Shown: positions 51,359 to 58,748 of the stretch, in pieces
Layout: every line of letters begins with the position of its first letter
How positions within the stretch are numbered: position 1 is the first letter of the stretch
Assembly: GCF_019977355.1 (NCBI RefSeq)
Contig: NZ_AP024655.1
Location: forward strand, 3,720,001-3,784,000
Reading direction: 5' to 3'
Origin: Arthrobacter sp. NicSoilB8
Lineage (GTDB): Bacteria > Actinomycetota > Actinomycetes > Actinomycetales > Micrococcaceae
DNA: 64,000 nucleotides
Notes under the pieces: generated by a model
The model's database searches: none
What the model saw: only the letters and a program-made list of their open reading frames with translations
Told to the model about the DNA's origin: nothing
Made by a program: the position numbers and the translations under genes

Positions 51359-51844
51359 ATGATCTCCGCCGCGCAGACTCCGCTCTACGAGATCAAGGCC
51401 AACCTGTTCAAGGCCCTCGCCCACCCGGCCCGGATCCGGATCCTCGAGCTCCTGGCCGCCGCACCGGACACGGCCGCCCCGGTCAGCTACCTGCTCGCCG
51501 AGACCGGGCTGGAGGCCTCGCACCTGTCCCAGCATCTGGCAACGCTGCGCCGGCACGGGGTGGTGACGTCGGTCCGGACGGCGAACGCGGTGACGTACCG
51601 GCTGGCCCATCCCAAGATCTCGGAGCTGCTCGCGATCGCCCGGGTCTTCCTGCTGGACAGACTGGCCGGTTCGAGTGAACAGCTCCGGATAGCCCAGCAG
51701 CTGCCGGCCGGCCACCTCGGCGGAACGGGCGGGCCCGGCAGCGCCGTTGAACCCGAGAGCGCCGTTAGCCTCGAGAGCGCCGACGGGCGCAGCAACGCCG
51801 TTGACCTCGAGAGCGCAGTTGAACTCGACGGCACAGCGCCGTGA
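51359..51844 (+). CDS. ArsR-family transcriptional regulator coupled to a SulP transporter
   Basis: 161 residues from ATG 51359. Winged helix: EIKANLFKALAHPARIRILELLAAAP, then LAETGLEASHLSQHLATLRRHGVVTSVRTANAVTYRLAHPKI, with no Cys/His metal-binding set near helix 3 or 5, so it may not be a metal sensor. The last 35 residues are SAVEPESAVSLESA-type repeats from a DNA repeat at about 51740-51830. Its stop overlaps the GTG of sulP, so the transporter is translationally coupled and probably auto-repressed with it. Confidence 0.88.
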   Translation: MISAAQTPLYEIKANLFKALAHPARIRILELLAAAPDTAAPVSYLLAETGLEASHLSQHLATLRRHGVVTSVRTANAVTYRLAHPKISELLAIARVFLLDRLAGSSEQLRIAQQLPAGHLGGTGGPGSAVEPESAVSLESADGRSNAVDLESAVELDGTAP

Positions 51845-53538
51845 GCGCCGTCCACACACCAAGCCCGGCCCGGGATTCCCACACGCCCCGGGGTCGCTTC
51901 GCCCGGTTTGTGCCGTCCCGGCGCGACTACGAGCTTCTGCGGTCCGCCTGGAAGACTGACCTGTTCGCAGGCATCACGGTGGGCATCGTGGCGCTCCCCC
52001 TGGCGCTGGCTTTTGGGGTGAGTTCCGGGGTGGGGGCGGAGGCCGGGCTCATCACCGCCGTCGTGGCCGGACTGGTCGCCGCCGTCATGGGCGGATCCAA
52101 CGTCCAGGTCTCCGGTCCGACCGGCGCCATGGTGGTGGTCCTGGCCCCGGTGGTCGCAGCCCACGGCGTCGGCAGCATTGCTTTGGTCTCGGTACTGGCC
52201 GGGCTGCTCGTCATGATCCTGGGAGCCAGCGGGCTGGGCCGGGCCGTCGCCTTCATCCCCTGGCCGGTCGTGGAGGGATTCACCCTTGGCATCGCCGCCA
52301 TCATCTTCCTCCAGCAGGTTCCCCTGGCCACGGGCACCGAGGGAACGCCGGGTCACAACACCCTCCTGGCCGCCGTCGAAAGCGCCTCACGGGCCACCAT
52401 GCCGACCGTGCTGCAGACCCTCGCGGTGGTGGCCGGCGTCGCGGCCGTGATGTACCTGCTGCCCCGGCTCAACAAGTCGCTTCCCGCGAGCCTGATCGCG
52501 GTGCTGTTCGCCACCGTGGCGGCGGAGGTGCTGGCGCTGGACATCCCCCGGATCGGCGCACTTCCGCACTCCCTGCCGGCGCCCGCCATGCCTTCCGTGG
52601 ACCCGGCCGCGCTGGGCGGCCTGCTCATGCCCGCCGTCTCCATCGCGACGCTCGCCGCGATCGAATCCCTGCTCTCGGCCCGCGTGGCCGCCGGCATGGT
52701 GGGTCCGGACGGCCGTCCGTCCGGCGCGTACAGCCCGGACCGGGAACTCACCGGGCAGGGGCTGGCCTCGATCGCTGCCGGCTTCTTCGGCGGCATGCCC
52801 GCCACCGGCGCGATCGCCCGGACCGCCGTGAACGTCCGCTCCGGGGCCAAAACCCGGCTCGCCGCCGTGGTGCACGCCCTGGTGCTGCTGGCCATCATCT
52901 ACCTTGCGGCCGGACTCGTCGGCCGGATCCCCCTGGCGGCGCTGGCCGGCATCCTCATGGTCACGGCCACCCGCATGGTCTCGCGGCACACGGTCACGGC
53001 GATCCTCCGGTCCACCCGGGCCGACGCCGCCGTGTTCGTGATCACGGCCCTCATCACGGTCGCCTTCGACCTCATTGTGGCCATCCAGATCGGGCTTGCC
53101 GCGGCGGCCGTGTTCACACTGCGGACATTCGCGTCCCTGAGCGGCGTCCGGCGGGAGGACATCCCCGGCCCGCCGGCTCCGGGCGACGAGCACATCGCCA
53201 TCTTCCGGCTGGACGGGGCCATGTTCTTCGGCGCCGCGGAGCGGGTCCTGCAGGAGATGAGCCAGGTCAAGGACGTCCAGGTGGCCATCATCCGGCTGTC
53301 CCAGCTGCGGATGCTGGACGCCACGGGCGCCCACATGCTCGTCGAAGTGATCTCCGCGCTCGAACTGCGCGGCGTGACCGTCCTGCTCAAAGGGGTCCAG
53401 CCGCAGCATCTGGAGCTCGTGACCAACGTGGGCGTCATCCGCTCACTGCGGCACCACAAGCACCTGTTCACGTCCCTTGCGGACGCCGTGGAGCATGCCC
53501 GGAGCCACGTGCTACGGAACGCGGCCGCTACCGCTTGA
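51841..53538 (+). CDS. SulP-family inorganic anion transporter with STAS domain
   Basis: 565 residues. WKTDLFAGITVGIVALPLALAFGVSSGVGAEAGLITAVVAG and GSNVQVSGPTGAMVVVLAPVV are SulP hallmarks. About 12-14 helices are followed by a cytoplasmic STAS domain (about 455-550) with VQVAIIRLSQLRMLDATGAHMLVEVI. Members move sulfate, bicarbonate or dicarboxylates, and the ion cannot be told from sequence. GTG start overlaps the arsR stop. Confidence 0.92.
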   Translation: MSAVHTPSPARDSHTPRGRFARFVPSRRDYELLRSAWKTDLFAGITVGIVALPLALAFGVSSGVGAEAGLITAVVAGLVAAVMGGSNVQVSGPTGAMVVVLAPVVAAHGVGSIALVSVLAGLLVMILGASGLGRAVAFIPWPVVEGFTLGIAAIIFLQQVPLATGTEGTPGHNTLLAAVESASRATMPTVLQTLAVVAGVAAVMYLLPRLNKSLPASLIAVLFATVAAEVLALDIPRIGALPHSLPAPAMPSVDPAALGGLLMPAVSIATLAAIESLLSARVAAGMVGPDGRPSGAYSPDRELTGQGLASIAAGFFGGMPATGAIARTAVNVRSGAKTRLAAVVHALVLLAIIYLAAGLVGRIPLAALAGILMVTATRMVSRHTVTAILRSTRADAAVFVITALITVAFDLIVAIQIGLAAAAVFTLRTFASLSGVRREDIPGPPAPGDEHIAIFRLDGAMFFGAAERVLQEMSQVKDVQVAIIRLSQLRMLDATGAHMLVEVISALELRGVTVLLKGVQPQHLELVTNVGVIRSLRHHKHLFTSLADAVEHARSHVLRNAAATA

Positions 53539-53752
53539 GGTTCTTCCGGATCGACTGGCCGCGGACCACAAGCCCGGCAAGGTGCAGGATCAGGCCCAGC
53601 CCGATCACCGGCAGCGAGGCGAGGGCCAGGGCCTGGTTGCCGGTGCTGTTGCCCACCACGTTAAGGATGATGCCGACGGCGATCAGTCCCATGGCGCTGA
53701 AGACGAGCACCTTGTAGGCGGTTGAGGCGGTGGCCCAGAATTCATTCAGCAC
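53528..53752 (-). CDS. Small two-helix membrane protein
   Basis: 74 residues: VLVFSAMGLIAVGIILNVVG and LASLPVIGLGLILHLAGLVV helices, basic C-terminus RGQSIRKNLKR. GTG 53752 has TAGACT exactly 6 nt upstream. It overlaps the 3' end of the convergent sulP gene by 11 bp. Conserved-looking but no known function. Confidence 0.75.
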   Translation of the reverse strand: MLNEFWATASTAYKVLVFSAMGLIAVGIILNVVGNSTGNQALALASLPVIGLGLILHLAGLVVRGQSIRKNLKR

Positions 53753-53758
53753 CGTGCC

Positions 53759-53764
53759 AGTCTA
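53759..53764 (-). promoter_or_regulatory. -10 box, leaderless start of the 74-residue membrane gene
   Basis: TAGACT on the minus strand, exactly 6 nt before GTG 53752. Confidence 0.5.
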
Positions 53765-53807
53765 CCGGGGCGCGACGCAGGCGGCGGGGCGGCCCCGGGA
53801 GGCGCCA

Positions 53808-53885
53808 TTCACCTGGCGACACTCAAAATGCCTGGCGACGCCGGAATACGGGCGCGTCCGGAAATCTGCGCGTCGCGAGGTGAAT
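53808..53885. repeat. Intergenic palindromic element, copy B
   Basis: Outer arms ATTCACCTGGCGAC and GTCGCGAGGTGAAT (14 bp, one mismatch) enclose a second CCTGGCGAC and an inner GCCGGA...TCCGG. 78 bp in all, between two leftward genes. Its sequence differs from the elements at 15442 and 55862. Confidence 0.65.
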
Positions 53886-53891
53886 CCGGTG

Positions 53892-54887
53892 TCAGAACAA
53901 TGCTTCCTGCACGGCCGGGACGTCCGAGGCGTGGTCGCCGAGTTCGATCATCCGTGCCTTGAGCTGCCCCAGGTTCACCACGAACTCCAGTTCGCTGCCA
54001 TCCAGCGCCGCGACCGCAATGCTGCCGCTGAGCGAGTCGACCCGGAACCCGTGCGTTCCGGTCCCCAGGTCGTGGGGGTAGGCATGCCGGGCGGCCTGGG
54101 CGCAGGCGCCGGCCGAGAGCTCCGGGCGGGCCCACCGCTCGTTCACCGCTTCGAAGCCCTCCCCGCCGGCCCCGGCGAGCAAGGCCCGGACCTCCCCGGC
54201 CAGCCGCCGGTTGAGGGCGTCGAGCCCGGCGGCTGGCGCCGGTTCGACCAGCGCAGCGGCCTTGGCGGCGGAGCGGACCTGCTGCGGCAGCCCGGCGTCG
54301 CGCGTGACCATGTCCTCCAGTATCCGCACCACGCGGCCGTCGTCGGCGCGGGCGACGTAGCGGGCCACCACGGCGCCCTGCTCGGCGAGCCGGTGCCATT
54401 TGCGCAGGTGGGACGCTGTTCCGACCTTGCTGGCACCGCCGGCGAAGGTGGCGACGTAGAGCCAGTGCGGCTGCATGAGGTAGGCGCGCAGGCCCGGCGG
54501 GACCCGGCCGCCTCGGTGGAAGTCGTGGATGAGCCGGGAGTCGTCCAGCACGATGCACCGCTCGCACTGGCCGCCCCGGGCCGCGGGAGCCTGGGCCGGG
54601 CAGGTCACGTGGTCCCGGGACGCCGGGCCGTGGACTTTACTGTGGCCAAGGCAGGATTTGCCCTCGGCGGCGATCCGGAAGCCCAGCCGAGTGCCGGCGT
54701 CGAGCGCCAGGTCCGTGAACGCGCCCCGGGCTCCCTTCCCGCCGTCGCCGTCGACCCGCTGCAGGCGCAGGACGGCGGATCCGGCGTCGGACTCTATGAG
54801 CGCCGGCGCCCCGGACGCTGGTGCCCCGGTCGCTGGCACCGAGCCACCCCAAAAGACCCCGTGGACCAGATAACGGGTATCGGTCAC
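53892..54887 (-). CDS. DUF2797-domain protein
   Basis: 331 residues. The DUF2797 core is HWLYVATFAGGASKVGTASHLRKWHRLAEQGAVVARYVARADDGRVVRILEDMVTRD, preceded by a Cys/His cluster (SCLGHSKVHG, VTCPAQ, QCERC) that could bind metal. KVGTxxxxxRWxxQGA resembles the GIY-YIG-like pattern of the family. Function of DUF2797 is unknown; a nucleic-acid or Zn role is only a guess. GTG 54887 has GAGGAG 5 nt upstream. Confidence 0.8.
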   Translation of the reverse strand: MTDTRYLVHGVFWGGSVPATGAPASGAPALIESDAGSAVLRLQRVDGDGGKGARGAFTDLALDAGTRLGFRIAAEGKSCLGHSKVHGPASRDHVTCPAQAPAARGGQCERCIVLDDSRLIHDFHRGGRVPPGLRAYLMQPHWLYVATFAGGASKVGTASHLRKWHRLAEQGAVVARYVARADDGRVVRILEDMVTRDAGLPQQVRSAAKAAALVEPAPAAGLDALNRRLAGEVRALLAGAGGEGFEAVNERWARPELSAGACAQAARHAYPHDLGTGTHGFRVDSLSGSIAVAALDGSELEFVVNLGQLKARMIELGDHASDVPAVQEALF

Positions 54888-54912
54888 GGGGTCTCCTCAA
54901 GTGGTGGGGCCG

Positions 54913-55776
54913 CTACAGGGCCGGCTGCACCCCAAAGGCTACCGCGAGCTTCATGATCTTCTCGGCGCGGCCCAGACGCGGCAGGTCGGAGCCGTCGCGG
55001 ATGACGCGGCCGCTGGCTTCGAAGTCGGCCATGAAGTCGGTGGCCCAGGCGACGTCGGACGGCGTGGGGCTGATGACCTCGTTGATGACCGGGGTCTGGT
55101 CGATCGCGAGGCAGAGCTTGCCGGTCATGCCCATCATCACGGTGATGCCGGTCTGTTCGCGCAGGATCGGGTGGTTCGTGCCGACCGTGGGGCCGTCGAT
55201 GGGGCCGGGCAGGTTGCCGACGCGGCTGGCGACCACCAGTTTGGCTCGCGGGTAGGCCATGGCTTCGGCGGTGGCCGCCATGCCGGTGTCGCGGCGGAAG
55301 TCGCCCGAGCCGAAGGCCAGCCGGAAGGCACCCTGGGCCTTGGCGATATTGTTGGCTTCCTCGATGCCGACGGCTGACTCGACCAGCGGGATGACCGGGG
55401 TCTTGCCGTCCATCCGGTGGAAGCTCTCGGTGACCTGGTCGGCCGATTCGGTCTTGGCCAGCATGATGCCGAGCAGGCCGGGGGTGCCGCGCAGCCCGGC
55501 GAGGTCATCGGCCCAGAACGGGCTGGTGGCGTCATTGATCCGGACCCAGGCGCTGCCGCCGGCGGTCAGCCAGTTCACGACATTGGCGCGCGCGGCGTCC
55601 TTCTGCGAGGGGTCCACCGCGTCTTCGATGTCGAGGATGATCGCATCGGCCCGGGAGACGGCGGACTGGTCAAAGAGTTCCGGCTTCATCGCGTTGACCA
55701 GCAGCCAGGAGCGGGCGATGTCGGCTGGGATGTTGCGCTGGGGCCGAAGTGATTCGGCGGTGGTGGTAGAGGTCAT
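54913..55776 (-). CDS. HpcH/HpaI aldolase/citrate lyase-family protein (CitE-like)
   Basis: 287 residues. TIM-barrel C-C lyase of the CitE group. SWLLVNAMKPELFDQSAVSRADAIILDIEDAVDPSQKDAAR is the conserved start; metal ligands are the Glu in PLVESAVGIEEANNIA and the Asp in LAFGSGDFRRDTG. Stand-alone CitE-like enzymes act on acyl-CoA thioesters such as malyl-CoA or citramalyl-CoA. No citrate-lyase alpha or gamma subunits are nearby, so it is not citrate lyase proper. Leaderless-type -10 supports ATG 55776. Confidence 0.9.
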   Translation of the reverse strand: MTSTTTAESLRPQRNIPADIARSWLLVNAMKPELFDQSAVSRADAIILDIEDAVDPSQKDAARANVVNWLTAGGSAWVRINDATSPFWADDLAGLRGTPGLLGIMLAKTESADQVTESFHRMDGKTPVIPLVESAVGIEEANNIAKAQGAFRLAFGSGDFRRDTGMAATAEAMAYPRAKLVVASRVGNLPGPIDGPTVGTNHPILREQTGITVMMGMTGKLCLAIDQTPVINEVISPTPSDVAWATDFMADFEASGRVIRDGSDLPRLGRAEKIMKLAVAFGVQPAL

Positions 55777-55782
55777 GCATCT

Positions 55783-55788
55783 ACGCTA
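55783..55788 (-). promoter_or_regulatory. -10 box, leaderless start of the CitE-like gene
   Basis: TAGCGT on the minus strand, exactly 6 nt before ATG 55776. Confidence 0.45.
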
Positions 55789-55861
55789 GCCGCCCGGGGG
55801 CACTTGCGGCTAAGCGATCTGGTCCTCCGGGGCGACCATTACGACCAAAATCACATCCCGG

Positions 55862-55927
55862 CCCAACTAGCTGGCAGTAGAAGCCGTTTTCAGCGCTCAA
55901 AACGGCCTTAGCTGCCAGCCAGTTGGG
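55862..55927. repeat. Intergenic palindromic element, copy C
   Basis: 66 bp folding into a long hairpin: CCCAACT / AGTTGGG, GCTGGCAG / CTGCCAGC and GCCGTTTT / AAAACGGC, with small internal mismatches and AGCGCT in the loop. Between the aldo/keto reductase stop and the CitE-like start; it may end the upstream transcript. Confidence 0.75.
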
Positions 55928-55947
55928 TGGGGAGGCCGACGGAGGGT

Positions 55948-56943
55948 CTAGGGGATGTTGCTTCCCCGCGCCGCGATCCAAAGGCCGTACCACTCGGCGC
56001 GGGTCATGGCCGCGGCGGCCTCGGCGGCGCCGGCGCAGGCGAGGATCCGGTCCGGCTTGGCGGTGCCGATCACCGGTGCGATCCCGGCCGGGTGCTTCAT
56101 GAGCCAGCCCAGCACGATCGCCTCCCCGGTGGTCCCCTTCGCGGCGGCCAGGGCGGCCACGAGGGCGGTGGCAGCCTCTTCGGCCGGCGTCGGCTCGGCG
56201 GCCGGCGCCCCGGTATACAGGCCGCGGGCCAGCGAGCCGTAGGCCTGGATCCCGATGCCGTGTCGCACGCAATGCTCCACGGTGCCGTGCGGGAAGCTGT
56301 AGTCCGTGCCCTCGGCATGGTTGACCAGCACTGTGCTCTCGAGCCAGGCCCGCTTCAGCAGGCTCATTTCGAGCTGGTTGGCCACCACGGGCGCCTCGAG
56401 CCGGTCCTGCAGCATCTCGATCTGCGGCCCGGACATGTTGGACACGCCCACGGCCCGCACCTTGCCTTCGGCCATGAGCTGCCCGACGGCGGACGCCACC
56501 TCCGCCGGATCCATCAGGGGATCCGGCCGGTGCAGCATGAGCACGTCCACGTAGTCCGTCCGGAGGCGGCCGAGGCTTTCGTTGACCCGTTCCAGGATGC
56601 CGTCCCGGCTGAGGTCGTAGTACGCCTCCAGGCCCTGTTCGTTGAGCCGGATGCCGCACTTGGTCTGCAGCCGGATCTTCTCCCGCAGCCCCGGAGTCCG
56701 GGCCAGGACCTCGCCAAAGACGGCCTCGGCCTTGCCGTTGCGGTAGATGTCCGCGTGGTCAAAGAGCGTGATCCCCGCATCAAGGGCCGCTTCGACGGCG
56801 GCGGCCGCCTCGTCCACATCCGCGGACGAGTACGGCTCCGCCGACCAGCCGCCGCCCAGCCCCATGCAGCCATAGATGAGTTCCTGGCCCAGGGTCACCT
56901 CCGGGGCCGGCGGCCCGGACACAGCAGCCGGTGCGGGGCTCAC
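55948..56943 (-). CDS. Aldo/keto reductase
   Basis: 331 residues, NADPH-dependent TIM-barrel oxidoreductase. The catalytic tetrad is visible: Asp and Tyr in LFDHADIYRNGKAEAVFGEVL, Lys in RLQTKCGIRL, His in LMLHRPDPLMDP. SNMSGPQIEML and the cofactor segment GTAKPDRIL follow. Resembles the YdhF group. Overlaps the alpha-glucosidase stop by ATGA, so coupled to it; may reduce a sugar-derived carbonyl, but this is a guess. Confidence 0.92.
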   Translation of the reverse strand: MSPAPAAVSGPPAPEVTLGQELIYGCMGLGGGWSAEPYSSADVDEAAAAVEAALDAGITLFDHADIYRNGKAEAVFGEVLARTPGLREKIRLQTKCGIRLNEQGLEAYYDLSRDGILERVNESLGRLRTDYVDVLMLHRPDPLMDPAEVASAVGQLMAEGKVRAVGVSNMSGPQIEMLQDRLEAPVVANQLEMSLLKRAWLESTVLVNHAEGTDYSFPHGTVEHCVRHGIGIQAYGSLARGLYTGAPAAEPTPAEEAATALVAALAAAKGTTGEAIVLGWLMKHPAGIAPVIGTAKPDRILACAGAAEAAAAMTRAEWYGLWIAARGSNIP

Positions 56944-58646
56944 CGCAGCCAGACGGTGGTGTTGGCCGGCAGCAGTCCGCCTTCGAGCGGGCCGCTGCTG
57001 ACCAGCACCTCGCCGGCGGGCAGCTCAACGGGCGCGTCACCGAAGTTGGTCACCGACTGCCAGCCGCCGGGGCGGCTGAAATGCAGGACGTCGGCGCTGC
57101 CGGATTCGAGCCACTGAAGCTCCTCGGAGGTCTGCAGTTCGCGGCGCAGCTTCAGGGCCCGGCGGTAGAGCTCCAGCGTGGACCCCTCCACTCCGTCTTC
57201 CGCGGAAACGGCATAGCGGCTGAACCAGGCCGGCTGCGGCAGGTGCGCGCCGCCGTCGCCGAAGCCGAACGAGGTGCCCTCCGGGGACCAGGGCAGCGGC
57301 ACGCGGCAGCCGTCGCGGCCGATCTCCACGCCCTTGTTGCGGAAGAAGGTGGGGTCCTGGCGCTCGGTGTCGGGGATCTCCGCGACTTCCTGCAGGCCGA
57401 GCTCCTCGCCCTGGTACAGGTAGGCGGAACCCGGCAGGGCCAGCATCAGGAGGGTGGCGGCGCGGGCCCGGCGCAGGCCGAGTTCGACGTCGAGCTCCTC
57501 GGGCGGGGCGCCGGCCAGCAGCCAGCCCTTGCCGTCCTGGCCCTGGGCGTGCTTGCCGCCGCCCTGGGGCAGGCCGTAGCGGGTGGCGTGGCGGACCACG
57601 TCGTGGTTGGAGAAGACCCAGGTGGAGGAGGCGCCGGACTCCGTGGCCTCGGCGAGGTTCCGGGTGATGATTTCGCGGAACTCGCCGGCGTCGAAGTCGG
57701 CCTGCAGGAGGTCGAAGTTGAACGCCTGGCCCAGGCCCTGCGGGCTGGCGTAGCGGGCGCGGCGGGTGGCGTGCACCCAGGCCTCGGCGACGGCGGTGCG
57801 TGGCGGGTTGTACTCGTTGAACACCTCACGCCATTCGGCGTAGATTTCATGGACTTCGTCGCGGTCCCAGAACGGGTGCGAGCCGTCCGGGAACCCGTCC
57901 GTCCCCGTGTTGGCGGCGCTCAGCTCCACCTTGGAGATCAGCGGCTCGGTGAGGTCCTTCGTCAGGGCGTGGGCGACGTCGACGCGGAACCCGTCCACGC
58001 CGCGGTCGGACCAGAAGCGGAGGGTCTTGAGGAAGTCGTCGCGGATTTCGCGGTTGGACCAGTTCAGGTCCGGCTGCTCCTTGGCGAAAATGTGCATGTA
58101 CCACTGGCCGGGCGTGCCGTCGGGCTCGGTGATGCGCTCCCAGGCAGGCCCGCCGAACACGGACTCCCAGTCCGAGGGCGGGATCTCGCCGTTTTCGCCC
58201 TGGCCGTCGCGGAAGATGTACCGCTCGCGGGCCGCGGAGCCGCGCGGGGAGGCGAGGGCCTCCCGGAACCATTCGTGCCGGTTCGAGGAGTGGTTGGGGA
58301 CGATGTCAGCGATGAGCTTGATGCCGGCGGCGTGCAGCGCGGCGGACATCTCGTCGAAGTCGGCCAGGGTGCCGAGCTTGGGATCCACGTCGCGGTAGTG
58401 GTCGACGTCGTAACCGCCGTCGGCCAGCGCCGAGGGGTAGAACGGGGAGAGCCAGACGGCGTCGATCCCGAGTTCCTTCAGGTACGGGACCTTGGCGGTG
58501 AGGCCCTTGATGTCGCCCAGGCCGTCACCGTTGGAGTCGGAGAAGCTCCTGGGGTAGATCTGGTACACCGAGGCCTGGCGCCACCAGTTGGGGTCGGCGG
58601 CGAGGTCGGAACCGGACAGGGTTGCCAGCGTGGCGGTGTTGGACAA
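56940..58646 (-). CDS. Glycoside hydrolase family 13 alpha-glucosidase (oligo-1,6-glucosidase type)
   Basis: 568 residues. WWRQASVYQIYPRSFSDSNGDGLGDIKGLTAKVPYLKELGIDAVWLSPFYPS is the family start. Catalytic residues: nucleophile Asp in GVDGFRVDVAHAL, acid/base Glu in AVAEAWVHA, stabilising Asp in FSNHDVVRH. No signal peptide, so it acts on imported oligosaccharides in the cytoplasm. TTG 58646 is the start, with AAGGA 7 nt upstream. Divergent from a ROK repressor; followed by a coupled aldo/keto reductase. Confidence 0.94.
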   Translation of the reverse strand: MSNTATLATLSGSDLAADPNWWRQASVYQIYPRSFSDSNGDGLGDIKGLTAKVPYLKELGIDAVWLSPFYPSALADGGYDVDHYRDVDPKLGTLADFDEMSAALHAAGIKLIADIVPNHSSNRHEWFREALASPRGSAARERYIFRDGQGENGEIPPSDWESVFGGPAWERITEPDGTPGQWYMHIFAKEQPDLNWSNREIRDDFLKTLRFWSDRGVDGFRVDVAHALTKDLTEPLISKVELSAANTGTDGFPDGSHPFWDRDEVHEIYAEWREVFNEYNPPRTAVAEAWVHATRRARYASPQGLGQAFNFDLLQADFDAGEFREIITRNLAEATESGASSTWVFSNHDVVRHATRYGLPQGGGKHAQGQDGKGWLLAGAPPEELDVELGLRRARAATLLMLALPGSAYLYQGEELGLQEVAEIPDTERQDPTFFRNKGVEIGRDGCRVPLPWSPEGTSFGFGDGGAHLPQPAWFSRYAVSAEDGVEGSTLELYRRALKLRRELQTSEELQWLESGSADVLHFSRPGGWQSVTNFGDAPVELPAGEVLVSSGPLEGGLLPANTTVWLR

Positions 58647-58684
58647 GGGATGATCCTTCGGGGCCGGGAGAGAGCTTCTGGTAT

Positions 58685-58701
58685 TTTAGATACAAGCTAA
58701 A
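58685..58701. promoter_or_regulatory. Candidate ROK-family operator
   Basis: TTTAG-ATACAAG-CTAAA, a 5-bp inverted repeat in the only clearly AT-rich stretch nearby, in the 102-bp region between the glucosidase and the ROK gene. ROK repressors of the NagC/Mlc/XylR type bind AT-rich sites with such TTT...AAA symmetry. Confidence 0.55.
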
Positions 58702-58748
58702 TATATTGCCTGAACAATTATGGGTCCGGGAACAGAAGAGGTCAAGAA

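Noticed and set aside
54913..55776. Citrate lyase beta subunit proper
   Set aside because: No alpha, gamma or accessory citrate lyase genes adjacent; stand-alone CitE-like enzymes have other acyl-CoA substrates.
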